Part shown: positions 32,857-41,592 of the stretch, in pieces
How the letters are laid out: every line of letters starts with the position of its first letter
How positions within the stretch are numbered: the stretch's first letter is position 1
Assembly (NCBI RefSeq): GCF_013085545.1
Contig: NZ_CP039543.1
Location: 3,193,322-3,257,321 of the forward strand
Reading direction: 5' to 3'
From: Oceanidesulfovibrio marinus
Lineage (GTDB): Bacteria > Desulfobacterota > Desulfovibrionia > Desulfovibrionales > Desulfovibrionaceae
DNA: 64,000 bases
Made by a program: the position numbers and the translations under genes
The notes under the pieces: generated by a model
Database searches by the model: none
What the model was told of the DNA's origin: nothing
The model's input: only the letters and a program-made list of their open reading frames with translations

Positions 32857-33589
32857 CCTGCTTTTCATCCTGCTGCTGCCGCACCTTGGCCACGCCGCCG
32901 AGGACATTGTCATGCCGGACCTGCAGCTCCGGCTTTCCGGCGGGGCCACGGAGCCCGAGAAGATCTCCGTCCTCCTCGAAATCCTCTTCCTGCTCACGGT
33001 CCTCTCCCTGGCTCCGGCCATCATGCTCACGGTGACCTCGTTCACCAGGATCATCATCGTCTTCCACTTCCTGCGGCAGGCCCTGGGCACGCAACAGCTC
33101 CCGCCCAGCCAGGTGCTCGCCAGCCTCGCCATTTTCATGACCATCGCCATCATGATGCCGGTGGGCACGCGGATAAACGACGAGGCCCTGCAGCCGTACC
33201 TCAACGAGGAGATCGGCTTTACCGACGCGCTGAACAAGGCGCAGGTGCCCCTGCGCGAGTTCATGTTCAAGCACACCCGCGAGAAGGACCTCTCCATTTT
33301 CTATTCGATCACCAAGATGGATCGGCCGGAGTCCAAGGAGGACGTTCCGACCATCATGCTGGCCGCCGGCTACGTCATCAGCGAGCTCAAGACGGGCTTC
33401 ACCATCGGCTTCCTCATCTACATTCCCTTCCTCGTGCTGGACATGGTGGTCGCGTCCATCCTGCTCTCCATGGGCATGATGATGCTGCCGCCGGTGATGG
33501 TCTCGCTGCCCTTCAAGATTCTGCTGTTCGTGATGATCGACGGGTGGGGCCTGCTCACGGGATCTCTGGTGAACAGTTTTCTATCATGA
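32762..33589 (+). CDS. fliP: Flagellar export-gate protein FliP
   Basis: FliP is the main subunit of the type III export gate in the flagellar membrane. The 275-residue protein has a cleavable signal sequence (about 1-44, ending GHA) and four membrane helices. The family motifs SFTRIIIVFHFLRQALGTQQLPP, FMTIAIMMPVG and LVLDMVVASILLSMGMMMLPP are present. GGAGACC precedes a double ATG. The 95-base overlap with fliO suggests translational coupling. FliR, FlhB and FlhA are not in the window. Confidence 0.95.
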   Translation: MMTTRFLNILHPLKAALLSRKCWPKLVVPALSLLFILLLPHLGHAAEDIVMPDLQLRLSGGATEPEKISVLLEILFLLTVLSLAPAIMLTVTSFTRIIIVFHFLRQALGTQQLPPSQVLASLAIFMTIAIMMPVGTRINDEALQPYLNEEIGFTDALNKAQVPLREFMFKHTREKDLSIFYSITKMDRPESKEDVPTIMLAAGYVISELKTGFTIGFLIYIPFLVLDMVVASILLSMGMMMLPPVMVSLPFKILLFVMIDGWGLLTGSLVNSFLS

Positions 33590-33608
33590 CCGGAAAAGGA
33601 CCAGGATT

Positions 33609-33878
33609 ATGACCCAGGATTTCGTCATTGGCTTTGCCAGGCAGGCCATCGAGCTGGCGCTCATGGTTTCCATGCCCATGCTGCTGGTCGGTCTGGTGGT
33701 GGGCGTTGTCGTCTCCATTCTCCAGGCCGCCACCCAGGTTCAGGAAATGACCTTGACCTTCATCCCCAAGATCGTCTCCACTTTCCTCGCACTGCTCATC
33801 GCCTTCCCCTGGATTCTGGACAAGCTCATCACCTTTGCGCAGGACATCATCATCAACATTCCCAACTATATACGATAG
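33609..33878 (+). CDS. fliQ: Flagellar export-gate protein FliQ
   Basis: This 89-residue protein has two membrane helices (about 15-40 and 52-75) separated by QAATQVQEMTLTFIPK, the hallmark of FliQ. It packs around FliP and FliR in the export gate. It is the last flagellar gene of the block. The convergent rlmB stop is only 15 bases away, so no separate terminator fits between them. Confidence 0.95.
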   Translation: MTQDFVIGFARQAIELALMVSMPMLLVGLVVGVVVSILQAATQVQEMTLTFIPKIVSTFLALLIAFPWILDKLITFAQDIIINIPNYIR

Positions 33879-33893
33879 CAGCCCTGGCAGGGA

Positions 33894-34670
33894 TCACCCT
33901 TTGGACGTACGAGTGATCGCATGCATCCGACCCACGACCAGCGCACCGGTCTGAGCCACGTTGAGAGAGTCCGCCTTTCTGGCAAACGGGATTTCGTAGA
34001 TGGCGTCGCACGCCTTGGCAACGCCCGGACGCAGCCCCTTCTCCTCGTTGCCGAGCACGAACACGGCCGGAAAGGCCGGGTCGGCATCAAAGAGGTCCAA
34101 GGCGCCCTCCCCGCGTGCCAGACCGTACACGAACAGCCCCATCTCCTTGGCCGTCTCCAGGGTCTGCGACAGGTTGACGCACCGCCCTACAGGCAGATCA
34201 AGCAACGTGCCCGCCGAGGATTTGACGGCGCCTGCGCCCAGGGCCGCGGAGTTGTGCTTGGTCACCAGAATGCCGGCTCCGCCCATGGCGTAGAGCGTTC
34301 TGGCCAGCGCACCCACGTTGTGCGGGTCCTGCACCTGGTCCAGGGCCACGGCCATGCGCAAGGGCGCGTCGCCCACGCTCTGCAGAAACTCCTTCACATC
34401 CATGAATCCGGACATGAAGACACGGGCGATAACGCCCTGATGGTTGCCCGGATAGAGTGCGTCCAGCTTGTTTCTCGGAACCAGCACGTACCGTACGGAG
34501 CGCTGCCTGCACTGGTACAGAAGCGGCGCCAACTCCTTTGTGCTTTTATCCTTCTGCACAAGCACTTGCTCGATGCGCTCCGGATGCTGTTTCACGTACT
34601 CGTGGACAGGTTTCCGGCCAGGAACCAGGCCTTCTTCCGGGCTGGTTTTCTGAGTATGTTTCACGGCCAT
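33894..34670 (-). CDS. rlmB: 23S rRNA 2'-O-methyltransferase RlmB (SpoU/TrmH family)
   Basis: RlmB-type enzymes methylate the 2'-OH of a 23S rRNA guanosine. The 258-residue protein has an N-terminal substrate-binding part (GRKPVHEYVKQ) and the SPOUT knot motifs LDQVQDPHNVGALART, VLGNEEKGLRPGVAKACD and IPFARKADSLNVAQTGALVV. The start at 34670 has AAGGAT 8 bases upstream. A longer open frame to 34706 lacks support. A related tRNA methyltransferase role is possible for this family. The gene is convergent with fliQ and divergent from mltD. Confidence 0.9.
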   Translation of the reverse strand: MAVKHTQKTSPEEGLVPGRKPVHEYVKQHPERIEQVLVQKDKSTKELAPLLYQCRQRSVRYVLVPRNKLDALYPGNHQGVIARVFMSGFMDVKEFLQSVGDAPLRMAVALDQVQDPHNVGALARTLYAMGGAGILVTKHNSAALGAGAVKSSAGTLLDLPVGRCVNLSQTLETAKEMGLFVYGLARGEGALDLFDADPAFPAVFVLGNEEKGLRPGVAKACDAIYEIPFARKADSLNVAQTGALVVGRMHAITRTSKG

Positions 34671-34789
34671 GCGTATCCTTTTTACAGCATTGTAACTACT
34701 GTACAATTGCTTTGTTACATGGTAGTAGATGCGCGCGTCGCATTGAAAACTATGGACAGATGCACCAGATGCGTGCTTTTTCGCACGAC

Positions 34790-34818
34790 TTGCGGATACT
34801 TGTCCATGCAGTTATGAC
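34790..34818 (+). promoter_or_regulatory. Candidate promoter of mltD
   Basis: TTGCGG at 34790-34795 and TATGAC at 34813-34818 are spaced by 17 bases, 87 bases before the mltD start. Each hexamer matches four of six consensus bases. The assignment is weak and rests on spacing and location. Confidence 0.35.
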
Positions 34819-34905
34819 TCAACCGACGCCTTCGGTACGTGTCTGTTTTCCAACTCCGCGACCGAGATATGGTGTTCTTACCCCGCCATAAGGAGCGTTT
34901 TTATC

Positions 34906-36546
34906 ATGACCCGCCAAGTTATTTGCCGCATCAGCCAAAAGCGCGGCTTCGCCCCCTGGATACATCCCCGTTCCGTCCTTCTCCCTCTTCTTCTCGGTAC
35001 TCTGCTCGTCCTCTCCGCCTGCGCCGCCAAACAGGATATGAACGTGGCCGATGCTCCGGCCATAGAACCCTATCCAACCCACGGCATAGAAGGGCTTGAG
35101 GACTTTGACCAGGACCTGGAAGCGGCCGGACCGGAGAACGTGGACCTCACCCAGGAGGAAAAGATCGCCATCCTCTCCGAGGGCGAGATCAAGCATCCTG
35201 AAACGCCCGAGGCGCGGCTGCTCATAACCCGGCAGTTCCTGTTCCTCAACCGGGAGCGCCGCGGCACCATCGTCACCTGGATGGACCGCGCCGAGCTCTA
35301 TCTGCCGGCGGCCAAGGACTACTTCCGCAGCCGCGGCCTGCCCACAGAGCTTGCCTACCTGCCCTTTATCGAGTCCGGCTACAACCCCCTGGCCAAGTCC
35401 CACGCCGGGGCTGCTGGCTCCTGGCAGTTCATCCGCTCCACCGGCCGCAAGTTCGGCCTTTCATGCGACAAATACATGGACGAGCGGCTCGACGTCTTCA
35501 AGGCCACCAAGGCCGCGGCCGACTACCTGAGCTTCCTGCACGGCACGTTCAACGACTGGACCCTGGCCCTGGCCGCCTACAACGCCGGCGAAGGCCGCGT
35601 GGGCCGGCTTGTCCAGGCCACCGGCGCCAAGAACTTCTTCGACATAGCCGCCGTGAACGACACTCTCCCGGCCAGTGACCGTCTGCGCGAGGAGACCATG
35701 CACTATGTCCCCCGCTTCCTGGCCATGGTCAAGATCCTCAACAACCACACGGCCCTGGGCTACGACCCCATGATGGACCGCTCCCTGGACTGCAAGCCCG
35801 TGGTCGCCAAGTCCGACCTCGACCTGGAGTCCCTGGCCAAAGGCTCCGGCCTCTCCTGGAGCGAGTTCAAGAAGCTCAATCCCGCCCTCATCTCCGACCA
35901 GACCCCGCCGGACCGCGTCTGCACCGTGTACGTGCCCGGCCAGAAGGCCCAGGCCTGCAGCGCCTATCTTGGCGGCAAGCCTGTGCTGGCCAGCGCCGTG
36001 AAGTACACCAGATACACGGTCCGCAGGGGCGACACCTACTCGCAGATTGCTTCCCGCTATCCCATCAGCACGCGCGAACTCATGCGCATCAACAAGACCC
36101 GTTCCGCGCGCCTGCGCATAGGCCAGAAGCTCTGGGTGCCGCGCACCAAGGGCTCCCACACCGCGGTGGCCTCCAACGACTCCGACAACAAGGTTACTAC
36201 GGGCAGCGGCGGCACCTATCGCGTGCAGCATCGCGACACGCTCTACTCCCTGTCGCGCCACTTCGGCGTGCCGGTCAAGACTTTGATGGCCGCCAACAAC
36301 CTGAAGTCGGCCCGTTCGTTGCGCGCCGGCCAGGAGATCGTGATTCCCGGCCAGGCCAAGAAAGAGCACGCCACCCGCGTAGCCACCAACTCGTCCGGCT
36401 CAACCTACACCGTGTCTTCCGGAGACACCATCTGGTCCATTGCACGGCGCTTCAAGCTCTCGCCCAAGGACCTGCTCGCCTGGAACAATCTGGACCGCAG
36501 CTCCACGCTCATGCCCGGAGACTCCATCCAGCTTACATCCGATTGA
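34906..36546 (+). CDS. mltD: Membrane-bound lytic transglycosylase D with three LysM domains
   Basis: MltD-type enzymes cut peptidoglycan with formation of 1,6-anhydro-muramyl ends. The 546-residue protein has a lipoprotein signal (LLVLSAC, lipidated C39), a transglycosylase domain with catalytic Glu156 (LPFIESGYNPLAKSHAGAAGSWQFI) and LALAAYNAGEGRV. Three LysM peptidoglycan-binding repeats follow (about 368-410, 440-484 and 502-546). AAGGAG lies 13 bases before the ATG. A good terminator follows. In Desulfovibrio I recall the same neighbour next to rlmB and fliQ. Confidence 0.94.
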   Translation: MTRQVICRISQKRGFAPWIHPRSVLLPLLLGTLLVLSACAAKQDMNVADAPAIEPYPTHGIEGLEDFDQDLEAAGPENVDLTQEEKIAILSEGEIKHPETPEARLLITRQFLFLNRERRGTIVTWMDRAELYLPAAKDYFRSRGLPTELAYLPFIESGYNPLAKSHAGAAGSWQFIRSTGRKFGLSCDKYMDERLDVFKATKAAADYLSFLHGTFNDWTLALAAYNAGEGRVGRLVQATGAKNFFDIAAVNDTLPASDRLREETMHYVPRFLAMVKILNNHTALGYDPMMDRSLDCKPVVAKSDLDLESLAKGSGLSWSEFKKLNPALISDQTPPDRVCTVYVPGQKAQACSAYLGGKPVLASAVKYTRYTVRRGDTYSQIASRYPISTRELMRINKTRSARLRIGQKLWVPRTKGSHTAVASNDSDNKVTTGSGGTYRVQHRDTLYSLSRHFGVPVKTLMAANNLKSARSLRAGQEIVIPGQAKKEHATRVATNSSGSTYTVSSGDTIWSIARRFKLSPKDLLAWNNLDRSSTLMPGDSIQLTSD

Positions 36547-36572
36547 TTCATCCCGACTTCCAGACACAATAA

Positions 36573-36606
36573 AAGGCCGCCGGATTTCCGACGGCCCTTT
36601 GTTTTT
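36573..36606 (+). terminator. Terminator of mltD
   Basis: An AAAA-flanked stem GGCCGCCGG / CCGACGGCC (one mismatch) with a 4-base loop is followed by TTTGTTTTT. This is a classic intrinsic terminator, 29 bases after the mltD stop. The A-run on the left gives it some use for the opposite strand, where aroE converges. Confidence 0.85.
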
Positions 36607-36667
36607 ACTCTCAGTAGTGCGCCGCACTAACGCCGCGCTGGTCAAACCACGGATTCTGCCGGCCGGA

Positions 36668-37507
36668 TCAACCGCGAAGCTGCTCCAGAAGCAGGGTCCG
36701 GGCCAGGTCCGCGGGGAAGCTCTGCCCTGTCCACAGTCTGAACTGGGCAAGGCCCTGGTGGACGAACATGTTGAGGCCGTCCACCACCGCGCAGCCGGCG
36801 TCGCGCGCCTCACGCAGGAAGCGAGTGCGCAACGGGTTGTACACGATGTCATAGGCCGTGCACTCCGCCGGAAACGCCTCGGCCGGCCACGGCGTATCCT
36901 CGACGTGGTCTCCGCTCATGCCCAAAGATGTCGTGTTCACGAGCAGGGCCGCCGGGCTCTTGGTGCGTGCTTCCCAATCCACGACATCCACGCCGAAGTC
37001 GGCGGCCAGAGCCTCCGCCTTGCTCCGTGTACGATTCGTAATACGAATGTCCGGGATGCCCAGATGTTGTAGCGCGGTAAGGGCGGCGCGGGCTGCGCCG
37101 CCGGCTCCCAGCACCATGGCTGAGTCGAACGCCTTGCCCATGGCCTCCAGCGGAGCCAGGAAGCCGTCTACATCCGTGTTCTCGCCCAACAGCTTGGTGC
37201 CATGCCAGTGCAGGGTGTTCACGGCGCCCACCTTGCGCGCACGCTCGCTCACGCCGTCCAGATACTCCATCACCGCCACCTTGTGCGGGATGGTCACGGA
37301 CAGGCCGGCGATCGGCAGCAGGCGCACGGCGTCCATCATCCGGCCCAGGTCGTCCGGGGCCACGTCCCAGGCCATGTAGACCCATGGCAGGTCCGCGCGT
37401 TGCAGCGCCCAGTTGTGCAGCGCCGGGCCCATGCTGTGGCGCACCGGGTGCCCGATGAGCCCGCACACCCGTTCCGGAACAAGAACGTCACCATCGTCTT
37501 TGGGCAT
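36668..37507 (-). CDS. aroE: Shikimate dehydrogenase
   Basis: AroE reduces 3-dehydroshikimate to shikimate with NADPH. The 279-residue protein has the substrate-binding HSMGPALHN (24-32), catalytic K76 (VTIPHKVAVM) and D112 (ENTDVDGF). It then has the nucleotide-binding GAGGAARAAL (134-143) followed by ITNRTRSKA, which suits NADP. It is the last gene of the oxidoreductase operon, 15 bases after the gamma subunit gene. Chorismate made by this pathway feeds mqnA. Confidence 0.95.
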   Translation of the reverse strand: MPKDDGDVLVPERVCGLIGHPVRHSMGPALHNWALQRADLPWVYMAWDVAPDDLGRMMDAVRLLPIAGLSVTIPHKVAVMEYLDGVSERARKVGAVNTLHWHGTKLLGENTDVDGFLAPLEAMGKAFDSAMVLGAGGAARAALTALQHLGIPDIRITNRTRSKAEALAADFGVDVVDWEARTKSPAALLVNTTSLGMSGDHVEDTPWPAEAFPAECTAYDIVYNPLRTRFLREARDAGCAVVDGLNMFVHQGLAQFRLWTGQSFPADLARTLLLEQLRG

Positions 37508-37522
37508 TGTAAATGCCTCCTA

Positions 37523-38086
37523 TTACGCCGTCTCCATCTGCCTGGCCGCATGCTCGGCGCCGGCGGCCAGTGCATCAGCGTTCTTGGGAATCAGGTGCGC
37601 GTAATGCTTGGCAATGACCTTCTCCAGACTTTTCTGCACCGCCTCCAGAGGCAGCACGCCTGTGGCTTGGGTATACGCGCCCAGGGCCACCATATTGGCC
37701 ATGCGCAGGTTGCCGATCTTGTCCGCGATGTCGTTGCACGGCACGAACACCGGCTTGGTGCGCATTCTGTCGGCCAGATCCTCGTCAATGAGCGAGGAGT
37801 TGATAACTACAACGCCGTTGTCCTGGACCATGGGTTGGAACTTATCCAGGGAAGGCCGGTTCATGATGATCAGGCTCTTGGGCCGGCGGATCAGCGGCGA
37901 GCCGATCTCATCCTCGGAGATTACCACGGTGCAGTTGGCTGTGCCGCCGCGCATCTCCGGGCCGTAGACCGGCATATACGTCACGTTCTTGCCCGCTCCC
38001 ATGGCGGCGTAGGCCAAGAGATTGCCGATGAGCATGACGCCCTGGCCGCCGAAGCCGGCTATGATCACGTCCTGATAAAGGCTCAT
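37523..38086 (-). CDS. 2-oxoacid:ferredoxin oxidoreductase, gamma subunit
   Basis: This 187-residue protein matches the gamma domain of 2-oxoacid:ferredoxin oxidoreductases. It begins QDVIIAGFGGQGVMLIGNLLAYAAM and has TYMPVYGPEMRGGTANCTVVISEDEIGSP. The gamma part helps hold the complex together and contacts CoA. It is encoded separately here, as in the four-subunit enzymes of archaea and strict anaerobes. The gene lies 9 bases after the beta subunit gene. Confidence 0.9.
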   Translation of the reverse strand: MSLYQDVIIAGFGGQGVMLIGNLLAYAAMGAGKNVTYMPVYGPEMRGGTANCTVVISEDEIGSPLIRRPKSLIIMNRPSLDKFQPMVQDNGVVVINSSLIDEDLADRMRTKPVFVPCNDIADKIGNLRMANMVALGAYTQATGVLPLEAVQKSLEKVIAKHYAHLIPKNADALAAGAEHAARQMETA

Positions 38087-38095
38087 GGCTGCTCC

Positions 38096-38848
38096 TTATT
38101 CGAAGTCCTTGTAGGTTCCGAGGGGGAAGTAGGGAATCATCTCCTTCTCCACCCGCTCGTTGGCCGCCACCGGGGTCATGCGCCAGTTGGTGGGGCAGGC
38201 CGAAAGCAGCTCCACAAAGCCGAAGCCGTGCCCTTCCGTCTGGCAGCGGAAGGCCTTCATGATCGCGCGCTTGGCGCTCACGATGTTCTTCATATTGTTG
38301 GTGGCTACCCGCGCGGAGAAAGCCGTGCCGCCCAGAGAGGCCATCAGCTCGGCCATCTTCATGGGCGAACCTTCCCTGTCCTCGCAGCGGCCGCCGGGGC
38401 AGGTGGTGGTCTTCTGGCCGATCATGGTGGTCGGGGCCATCTGGCCGCCGGTCATGCCGTACACCGTGTTGTTCACGAACACGATGGAGACCTTCTCGCC
38501 GCGGTTGGCGCAGTGCACGGACTCGGCAAGGCCGATGGACGCGAGGTCGCCATCGCCCTGGTAAGAGAAGACGAACTTGTCGGGCCGGGCGCGCTTCACG
38601 CCGGTGACCACTGCAGGCGCGCGGCCGTGCGGCGCCTCGATGGTGTCCATGTCGATGTAGTTGTAGATGAAGACCGAGCAGCCGATGGAGCTGACGCAGA
38701 TGGTCTCGTCCACCAGGCCGAGCTCGCTCAGGCACTCCGCCACCAGTCGATGCGCGATGCCGTGATGGCAGCCGGGGCAGTAGTGGCTGCCGCGGTCGAC
38801 AATATTCTCGGGAAGGACAAAGGCTTCTTTTTCAAGCACTTCAGCCAT
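38096..38848 (-). CDS. 2-oxoacid:ferredoxin oxidoreductase, beta (TPP) subunit
   Basis: This 250-residue subunit binds thiamine pyrophosphate and one iron-sulfur cluster. Visible features are CPGCHHG (24-30), a further cysteine in SSIGCSVF, the TPP/Mg motif GDGDLASIG..NN (98 to 127), and EGHGFGFVELLSACPTNW near the C-terminus. The ATG at 38848 follows a GGAGGG site and overlaps no gene. A longer open frame to 39325 is a shadow of the alpha gene. With alpha, gamma and the ferredoxin subunit it would convert a 2-oxoacid and CoA to acyl-CoA, CO2 and reduced ferredoxin. Confidence 0.92.
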   Translation of the reverse strand: MAEVLEKEAFVLPENIVDRGSHYCPGCHHGIAHRLVAECLSELGLVDETICVSSIGCSVFIYNYIDMDTIEAPHGRAPAVVTGVKRARPDKFVFSYQGDGDLASIGLAESVHCANRGEKVSIVFVNNTVYGMTGGQMAPTTMIGQKTTTCPGGRCEDREGSPMKMAELMASLGGTAFSARVATNNMKNIVSAKRAIMKAFRCQTEGHGFGFVELLSACPTNWRMTPVAANERVEKEMIPYFPLGTYKDFE

Positions 38849-38850
38849 GG

Positions 38851-39939
38851 CTACTTGCCCTCCAAAACGTTGAGGATGGGTTCCACGAAGTCCTCGGGGC
38901 TCGGCAGATCGCCGGGCATGCAGCCGAAGAACGCGGAGTCGGCGTGGTGACGTACGGCCAGCCGCACGTCGTCGACCATCTGGCCCGTGTTGTGCTCGAT
39001 GGTCAGGAAGCGCTTGCCCTGTGCGGCCAGCGCGTCGATCTGCTTCGTGGGGAAGGGGAACAGGGTGATGGGCCGGAACAGGCCGACCTTGTGGCCCTTT
39101 GCGCGCAGGTTGCGCACCGTGGACTTGACGATGCGGCCGATGGAGCCGAAGGCCGCGACGATCAGCTCGGCGTCGTCGCAGAGGAACTCCTCGGCGCGGG
39201 CGTCCTGCTCCATGGACTCGTGCTTGGCCACGAGCATCCTGTTGTGGGTCGCCAGGGCGCCCTCCTCCAGATACAAGGATTTGAGCAGCCGCGCCGGGCG
39301 TTCGCCCTTGCCTTCCAGGCGCCACTCGGCGCCCTCGGTGTCGTCGTGATAGAGCGGATCACCGGCAGCCGGCGTCCACGTGGTCACGGGCTCCTTCATC
39401 TGGCCGAGGATCGCATCGCCCAGCACCATGACCGGGTTGCGGTACTTGAAAGCTAGGTGGAACGCCTCGATCATGAAATCATATGCTTCCTGGCAGGTGG
39501 CCGGCGCGAGCACAAAAAGGCGATAGTCGCCGTGGCCGCCGCCCTTGACCGCCTGGAAGTAGTCGCCCTGGGAAGGACCGATATCGCCCAGGCCGGGGCC
39601 GCCGCGCACCATGTTCACGATGACGCCGGGCAGCTGCGAGCCGGCCATGTAGGAGATGGCCTCCTGCATGAGGGATATGCCCGGGCTGGACGACGAGGTG
39701 AACGCGCGCACGCCGCACGAAGCCGCGCCCAGCAGCATGTTGGCCGCCGCCACCTCGCTTTCCGCCTGGACGAACTGGCCGCCGGCGGCCGGGATGAGCG
39801 AGGAGAGCAGCTCCGGAATGTCGTTCTGCGGCGTGATGGGATAGCCGAAGTAGCAACGGCAACCGGCGGCCAGGGCGCCGTGCGCCACGGCCTCGTTGCC
39901 TTTGATGAATATACGTTCGCCGTCTCGCGCGGAGCTCAT
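38851..39939 (-). CDS. 2-oxoacid:ferredoxin oxidoreductase, alpha subunit
   Basis: This 362-residue subunit has the pyrimidine-binding domain of the TPP site (KGNEAVAHGALAAGCRCYFGYPITPQ), SSSPGISLMQEAISYMAG, and a domain II-like C-terminal part (VAAFGSIGRIVKS, GLFRPITLFPFP). The separate short alpha with separate gamma and ferredoxin subunits fits 2-oxoglutarate (Kor/Oor) or branched-chain (Vor) enzymes better than indolepyruvate or fused pyruvate enzymes. Sequence alone does not settle the substrate. The start overlaps the ferredoxin stop (ATGA). Confidence 0.9.
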   Translation of the reverse strand: MSSARDGERIFIKGNEAVAHGALAAGCRCYFGYPITPQNDIPELLSSLIPAAGGQFVQAESEVAAANMLLGAASCGVRAFTSSSSPGISLMQEAISYMAGSQLPGVIVNMVRGGPGLGDIGPSQGDYFQAVKGGGHGDYRLFVLAPATCQEAYDFMIEAFHLAFKYRNPVMVLGDAILGQMKEPVTTWTPAAGDPLYHDDTEGAEWRLEGKGERPARLLKSLYLEEGALATHNRMLVAKHESMEQDARAEEFLCDDAELIVAAFGSIGRIVKSTVRNLRAKGHKVGLFRPITLFPFPTKQIDALAAQGKRFLTIEHNTGQMVDDVRLAVRHHADSAFFGCMPGDLPSPEDFVEPILNVLEGK

Positions 39940-40184
39940 TGTCCTGCCTCCTTGGATTCGGCTTTCGCCTTGGGCTTGACCGGCTTGTAGACCCGGATTG
40001 CGTAATCCGGACAGATCATGGCGCAAGCTGTGCAACCCGTGCACGATTCCTCGTCCACGACCTCCACGACCTTGTACCCCTGCTGGTTGAAGCGATCGGA
40101 CTGCGCCAGGACATCCTTGGGGCAGACCGTGGTGCAGAGCATACAACCCTTGCACCGTTCATCGAGTATGGTCACGCGGGCCAT
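39936..40184 (-). CDS. Ferredoxin-type (delta) subunit of the 2-oxoacid oxidoreductase
   Basis: This 82-residue protein has two 4Fe-4S motifs: C11, C14, C17, C21 (CKGCMLCTTVC) and C48, C51, C54, C58 (CTGCTACAMIC). A lysine-rich tail follows. It passes electrons from the beta subunit to free ferredoxin. The ATG at 40184 has a GGAGG site 6 bases upstream. It is the first gene of the operon ferredoxin-alpha-beta-gamma-aroE. Confidence 0.92.
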   Translation of the reverse strand: MARVTILDERCKGCMLCTTVCPKDVLAQSDRFNQQGYKVVEVVDEESCTGCTACAMICPDYAIRVYKPVKPKAKAESKEAGQ

Positions 40185-40298
40185 GCTACCTCCATGCATT
40201 GGTCGTTGATTCCCAATTCTTACGGGGCCGCAACATTACGTTAAAAACACTCATGCGGCAAAGTTTTTCATATCTGCACGCCTATCCATCCGGTTTTG

Positions 40299-41375
40299 TT
40301 ACAGAATAAGCATAGCGTCGCCATAGGAGAAAAAACGGTACCCGCTGTCGCGGGCATGCGCATAGGCGCGTTGCATAAACTCCCTTCCGGCAAGCGCGCT
40401 CACCAGGATGAACAGCGATGATTTGGGCAGGTGAAAGTTTGTAAACAAACCGTCCGCCACCATGGGTGTGTACGGCGGCTTGATGAAGATGTCTATCCAA
40501 CCCCTGAACGGCGCGATATCGCCGGTGGCGGCGTAGGCCCCCTCCAGTGTGCGCAGGCTGGTGGTGCCCACAGGGATAACCGGCCGGCCCTGTTCCTTGG
40601 CCCGACGAATCTGCTCGGCCGTCTCGGCCGTGAGCTCGGCGAACTCGGCGTGCATCACATGCTCGCGGATATCCTGCGCCCGCACCGGGCTGAAGGTGCC
40701 GTAGCCCACGTACAGGCTTACCGTGGCGATCTCGATGCCCGCATCCTCCAGGCTGGCGCGGATGCCGGCGTCAAAATGCAGACCGGCCGTAGGCGCGGCC
40801 ACGGACCCGGCCTTCTCCGCCCTGGCGAACTCGGTCTGGTAGCGCCGGCTGTCCGAGTCCTCCGGAGCGCGACCCAGATACGGCGGCAGCGGCATCTCCC
40901 CATTCTCTTCCAGTCTGGCCGCCAGATCGCCCTGCCACTCCATGGTTACATGGCTTCGGCCGAACTCGCCCTTCTCGCCCATGACCATGGCCACGCCCGT
41001 GCCCAGCGGGATGCGCTCGCCAGGCTTGGGACCCTTGCTGGACTTCACCAGCCCTTCGACGTCCGCGGCCGACCAGCCGTCATGGATAGCGCGCACGTCC
41101 ATGCACGGAATGGGCGTGAGCAGCAGGAACTCCACCTTGCCGCCGGTATCCCGCCGGCCGTGCAAACGCGCCGGCACCACGCGGGTATCGTTGACCACCA
41201 GCAGTGCGCCCTTGGGCAGCAGCGAGGCCACGTCTTTCGTTTGCTCATCTGTAAGGACTTTGCTCGCGCGGTCCACAACCAATAAACGCGATGCGCTTCG
41301 TTCTGCCGTGGGGTGCGTGGCTATGCACTCCTGGGGCAGCTCGAAATCGTACGCATCCAAATCAAACTCGTTCAT
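40299..41375 (-). CDS. queA: S-adenosylmethionine:tRNA ribosyltransferase-isomerase
   Basis: QueA moves and rearranges the ribose of SAM onto preQ1 in tRNA, giving epoxyqueuosine. The 358-residue protein has the family landmarks FDLDAYDFELPQECIATHP, LVVNDTRVVPARL, AAPTAGLHFD, YVGYGTFSPVR and NFHLPKSSLFILVSALAGRE. The start at 41375 is preferred over an upstream in-frame codon because GGAG lies upstream and homologues begin there. It draws on the SAM pool made by metK in this window, though no regulatory link is visible. Confidence 0.95.
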   Translation of the reverse strand: MNEFDLDAYDFELPQECIATHPTAERSASRLLVVDRASKVLTDEQTKDVASLLPKGALLVVNDTRVVPARLHGRRDTGGKVEFLLLTPIPCMDVRAIHDGWSAADVEGLVKSSKGPKPGERIPLGTGVAMVMGEKGEFGRSHVTMEWQGDLAARLEENGEMPLPPYLGRAPEDSDSRRYQTEFARAEKAGSVAAPTAGLHFDAGIRASLEDAGIEIATVSLYVGYGTFSPVRAQDIREHVMHAEFAELTAETAEQIRRAKEQGRPVIPVGTTSLRTLEGAYAATGDIAPFRGWIDIFIKPPYTPMVADGLFTNFHLPKSSLFILVSALAGREFMQRAYAHARDSGYRFFSYGDAMLIL

Positions 41376-41493
41376 TTGTCTCGAAACTCCAGATTCCCAA
41401 ACCTGATACAAATCATATATAATCGCCAAATTAACATTGATTCATTGAAGCCGTTTTCAGACTCCGCTTAAGCATCTGCCCTGTGTCAGAGTG

Positions 41494-41522
41494 TTGCCAA
41501 CCAGCGTTGTCCATACTATATA
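41494..41522 (+). promoter_or_regulatory. Candidate promoter of the lipoprotein-coaBC unit
   Basis: TTGCCA (41494-41499) and TATATA (41517-41522) are spaced by 17 bases and lie 71 bases before the lipoprotein start. It is in the divergent region shared with queA. Confidence 0.5.
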
Positions 41523-41592
41523 GTCCAAAAATCAAACGCTTTTCTCGTGCGCATGCGTCGTTTTCATGCCCGCAGATTCCATGGAGGTCTTC

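Noticed and set aside
34689-34707. ATTGTA..TACAAT inverted repeat between rlmB and mltD as an operator
   Set aside because: The 6-bp arms with a 7-base gap are short and AT-rich, and no regulator gene is nearby.
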